Source: Candidatus Rokuibacteriota bacterium (GTDB taxonomy: Bacteria > Methylomirabilota > Methylomirabilia > Rokubacteriales > CSP1-6). Taken from it: a stretch of DNA of 5,987 nt. Positions 5,244-5,987 of this stretch are shown piece by piece. Every line of letters starts with the position of its first letter. Positions within the stretch are counted from its first letter, which is position 1. The translations under genes were made by a program, and so were the position numbers. The stretch is from the NCBI GenBank assembly GCA_003221595.1, contig QHSM01000244.1, forward strand, positions 1 to 5,987, read 5' to 3'. The notes under the pieces were generated by a model, which worked only from the letters and a program-made list of their open reading frames with translations, was not told the origin of the DNA and ran no database searches.

Positions 5244-5987
5244 ATGAGGGAACGCATCGTCGTCGGAATGAGCGGGGGAGTCGATTCCTCCGTCGCCGCC
5301 GCGCTGCTGGTCGAGCAGGGCTTCGACGTCGTCGGCATCACCATGCGCGTCGCGCCGGCGCCGACCGGCGCTGAGCCGGCGAGCCGGTTCGGGAGCTGCT
5401 GCGGCACGGAGGCCACCGAGGACGCGCGCCGGGTCGCTCGGTCGCTCGGGATCCGGCACTACCTCCTGAACATGGAGGACGAATTCGAACAAAAGGTGAT
5501 CGGGCGCTTCGTCGCCGCATACGGCGCGGGGCGCACGCCGGTGCCGTGCGTCGCGTGCAATAGCGAACTAAAGTTCGGATCGCTCCTCGGGCGCGCGCGC
5601 GCGTGGGACGCCCTCGCCGTCGCGACCGGGCACTACGCGCGCCTCGGGCGTGATCCGGTGACGGGCCGCCATCTGCTCCTCCGGGCGATGGACGCGCGCA
5701 AGGACCAGACCGATTTTCTCTGGCCGCTCAGCCAGGCGCAGCTTGCGGCGGCACGGTTTCCGGTCGGCGCCTTGACGAAGGACGAGGTGCGGGCGCACGC
5801 GCGCCGCCTCGGCCTGGTCACCGCCGACAAGCCCGAGAGCCAGGAGATCTGCTTCGTGCCGGACGACGACTACCGCGGATTCCTGCGTCGCCGCGCGCCC
5901 GAGATGTTTCGACCGGGCGCGATCGTCGACCGCCGGGGGAGCGTGGTGGGGACGCACGCCGGGGTCGCGGCCTACACCGTCGGCCAG
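5244..5987 (+). CDS. mnmA: tRNA-specific 2-thiouridylase MnmA (3' end missing)
   Basis: MnmA (TrmU) adenylates C2 of wobble U34 and replaces the oxygen with sulfur, giving s2U34 in tRNAs for Lys, Glu and Gln. The frame from ATG 5244 stays open for 248 codons to the window edge; the family is usually 350-380 residues, so about a third is missing. Visible motifs are the PP-loop GMSGGVDSS (residues 8-16), GSCCG (about 50-54), TPVPCVACNSELKFG with Cys102 and Cys105, ATGHYAR, KDQTDFLWPLSQ, ESQEICFV with Cys203, and AYTVGQ at the right edge. Cys105 corresponds to catalytic Cys102 of E. coli and Cys203 to its Cys199. Cys102 sits where E. coli has Asp99, making a CxxC+C set. Third codon positions are strongly G/C. 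The ATG gives the expected N-terminus just ahead of the PP-loop. Lying after parB is not the classic gene order, but it modifies the same nucleotide as MnmE. Confidence 0.96.
   Translation, partial: MRERIVVGMSGGVDSSVAAALLVEQGFDVVGITMRVAPAPTGAEPASRFGSCCGTEATEDARRVARSLGIRHYLLNMEDEFEQKVIGRFVAAYGAGRTPVPCVACNSELKFGSLLGRARAWDALAVATGHYARLGRDPVTGRHLLLRAMDARKDQTDFLWPLSQAQLAAARFPVGALTKDEVRAHARRLGLVTADKPESQEICFVPDDDYRGFLRRRAPEMFRPGAIVDRRGSVVGTHAGVAAYTVGQ

Overview
The window is a compact, high-GC (roughly two-thirds G+C by eye) stretch of bacterial chromosome. All six genes lie on the + strand: yidC (5' end cut off by the window edge), mnmE, rsmG, parA, parB and mnmA (3' end cut off). This is the conserved neighbourhood usually found beside the replication origin (rnpA-yidC-mnmE-mnmG-rsmG-parA-parB in many bacteria). 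The large periplasmic domain of YidC points to a Gram-negative cell. The strong G/C bias at third codon positions and the style of the proteins would fit Methylomirabilota/Rokubacteria-like or deltaproteobacterial lineages. That placement is only an impression; no marker here proves it.

Region by region. Positions 1-1517 hold most of the membrane insertase YidC. MnmE, the tRNA wobble-uridine GTPase, follows with no gap, and its conserved N-terminus has no ordinary start codon in frame. A GTGA overlap joins mnmE to rsmG (16S rRNA m7G methyltransferase), which has a short C-terminus. Positions 3429-3592 are the only real intergenic region. It is relatively AT-rich and holds a perfectly abutting pair of 18-bp direct repeats and two parS-like sites just ahead of parA. 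parA and parB overlap by 11 bases and encode the chromosome-partition ATPase and the CTP-dependent clamp. After 39 bases mnmA starts, encoding the tRNA U34 2-thiouridylase.

How the genes fit together. ParA, ParB and the two parS-like sites form a self-contained segregation module, with the likely ParB loading sites placed where they could also control parAB transcription. MnmE and MnmA modify the same nucleotide, U34 of certain tRNAs, at carbon 5 and carbon 2 respectively. MnmG, the obligate partner of MnmE and its usual neighbour, is not in the window. YidC and RsmG are household neighbours typical of the origin region.

I see no mobile element, CRISPR array, RNA gene or clear novel system. 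The observations most worth checking are the parS/tandem-repeat region, the missing mnmE start codon, the altered G4 motif of MnmE, the CxxC+C cysteine set of MnmA and the altered gene order.
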